Shown in pieces: positions 5,592 to 5,897 of a stretch of DNA of 5,897 nucleotides. A program made the position numbers and the translations under genes. The notes under the pieces were generated by a model. It worked only from the letters and a program-made list of their open reading frames with translations, was not told the origin of the DNA and searched no databases. The DNA is taken from contig JASHVB010000247.1 of assembly GCA_030039695.1 (NCBI GenBank), positions 1-5,897 on the forward strand, written 5' to 3'. Positions within the stretch are counted from its first letter, which is position 1. Each line of letters begins with the position of its first letter. This stretch comes from Acetobacteraceae bacterium (GTDB lineage Bacteria > Pseudomonadota > Alphaproteobacteria > Acetobacterales > Acetobacteraceae).

Positions 5592-5619
5592 CTATTCATC
5601 GTCCCGTCATGCATGTCAA
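5592..5619 (-). promoter_or_regulatory. Weak candidate promoter upstream of the H1-like gene
   Basis: On the minus strand a perfect TTGACA (5614-5619) lies in the most AT-rich patch of the window. The -10 match is poor: GAATAG (5592-5597) at 16 bases, or AATAGC at 17. It would place the start of transcription about 360 bases before the GTG of the H1-like gene but only about 75 bases before the ATG of the 5222-5506 ORF. No better minus-strand promoter was seen closer in. Confidence 0.2.
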
Positions 5620-5737
5620 ACAAAATTCAACCGCAAGGTCGCATAAGCGGTGAAAAAATTGTCGGCGCGCGTGCAAGCGATGCATCCATGTCACAGGTTC
5701 AGAGTCGTTGGCATCGTACGGTTGACTCGCGGCGCAT

Positions 5738-5767
5738 AAAAAAACCGCCGCGGCATTGCTGCGGCGG
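5738..5767 (-). terminator. Rho-independent terminator of the methylcitrate/citrate synthase gene
   Basis: A GC-rich stem formed by 5745-5754 and 5758-5767 (CCGCCGCGGC with GCTGCGGCGG, loop ATT) is followed on the minus strand by seven T (complement of 5738-5744). It has one A-C mismatch in the minus RNA. It begins 25 bases after the stop codon at 5793. Confidence 0.85.
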
Positions 5768-5792
5768 CGGTCGATCTACCCAGCGAGTCGAC

Positions 5793-5897
5793 TCACTCGC
5801 GCTTGTCGATCGGGATGAAGGTCAGGTTCTCCGGCCCGATGTAGTTCGCCGTCGGGCGGATCAGCTTGTTGTCCACGCGCTGCTCCATGACGTGCGC
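5793..5897 (-). CDS. prpC: 2-methylcitrate/citrate synthase, C-terminal 34 residues (partial)
   Basis: The gene enters from the right edge on the minus strand and only its end is present. The residues include [20 protein letters not shown], then [14 protein letters not shown] and a TGA. The pattern AHxxEQ...DNKLIRPxAxYxGP...FxPxDKR is the conserved C-terminus of the PrpC/CitZ branch of citrate synthases, which condense oxaloacetate with propionyl-CoA or acetyl-CoA. The E. coli GltA branch ends differently, without the AHxxEQ block. DNK-IRPxANY favours 2-methylcitrate synthase, but citrate synthase or a bifunctional enzyme cannot be excluded from so short a piece; the catalytic His and Asp lie outside the window. 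Confidence 0.8.
   Translation of the reverse strand, partial: AHVMEQRVDNKLIRPTANYIGPENLTFIPIDKRE

Noticed and set aside
5650..5739. Plus-strand 29-residue ORF starting GTG (VKKLSARVQAMHPC...)
   Set aside because: It has only a weak AAGG at long spacing, ends in the A-run of the minus-strand terminator, and shows no recognisable features.
5783..5800. Inverted repeat GCGAGT/ACTCGC overlapping the prpC stop codon
   Set aside because: It is short and overlaps coding sequence next to a clear terminator; most likely chance.
1..5897. Search for CRISPR arrays, tRNA or rRNA genes, transposases, phage or toxin-antitoxin genes
   Set aside because: No regularly spaced repeats, tRNA-like folds or matching protein motifs were seen on either strand.

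Overview
The window looks like chromosomal DNA from a high-GC Proteobacterium, most likely an alphaproteobacterium. The best clue is the DksA-type transcription factor at 317-733. It has the alphaproteobacterial pattern: the coiled-coil tip DxxDRA is kept, but only one of the four zinc-finger cysteines remains. The genus cannot be fixed from this stretch.

Layout. 1-316 lies downstream of dksA and holds only a possible 31-residue ORF and a weak hairpin. 317-733 (minus) is dksA, with a sigma70-like promoter at 811-839. 840-1668 is an ~830-base stretch without a convincing gene; its right half carries palindromic, repeat-like sequence. 1669-2742 (plus) is a GT-B family 4 glycosyltransferase. It is followed by an ATGA-overlapping 36-codon ORF that may be the stump of a lost coupled gene. 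2852-4120 and 4122-4757 (plus) are otnK and otnC, a translationally linked pair for breaking down four-carbon sugar acids. 4758-4853 holds a long stem-loop just after otnC and a rho-independent terminator serving the opposite strand. 4854-5225 (minus) is a lysine/alanine-rich histone H1-like protein built from KKGARKA repeats. 5222-5506 (minus) may be a small overlapping ORF. 5507-5737 is non-coding and includes an AT-rich patch. 5738-5767 is a minus-strand terminator for 5793-5897, the last 34 codons of a 2-methylcitrate/citrate synthase that enters from the right edge.

Function. OtnK phosphorylates a 3-oxo-tetronate and OtnC decarboxylates the 4-phosphate to dihydroxyacetone phosphate. The usual partners, a tetronate dehydrogenase (LtnD type) and the isomerase OtnI, are not in the window, so the route must be completed from elsewhere. 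The other genes are not obviously connected: dksA is a global stringent-response regulator, the glycosyltransferase has no identifiable acceptor, and the H1-like protein is a presumed nucleoid-binding polypeptide. No CRISPR array, tRNA, rRNA, transposase or phage gene was seen. The best leads for something undescribed are the H1-like gene with its overlapping upstream ORF, the truncated coupled ORF between the glycosyltransferase and otnK, and the gene-poor stretch between dksA and the glycosyltransferase.
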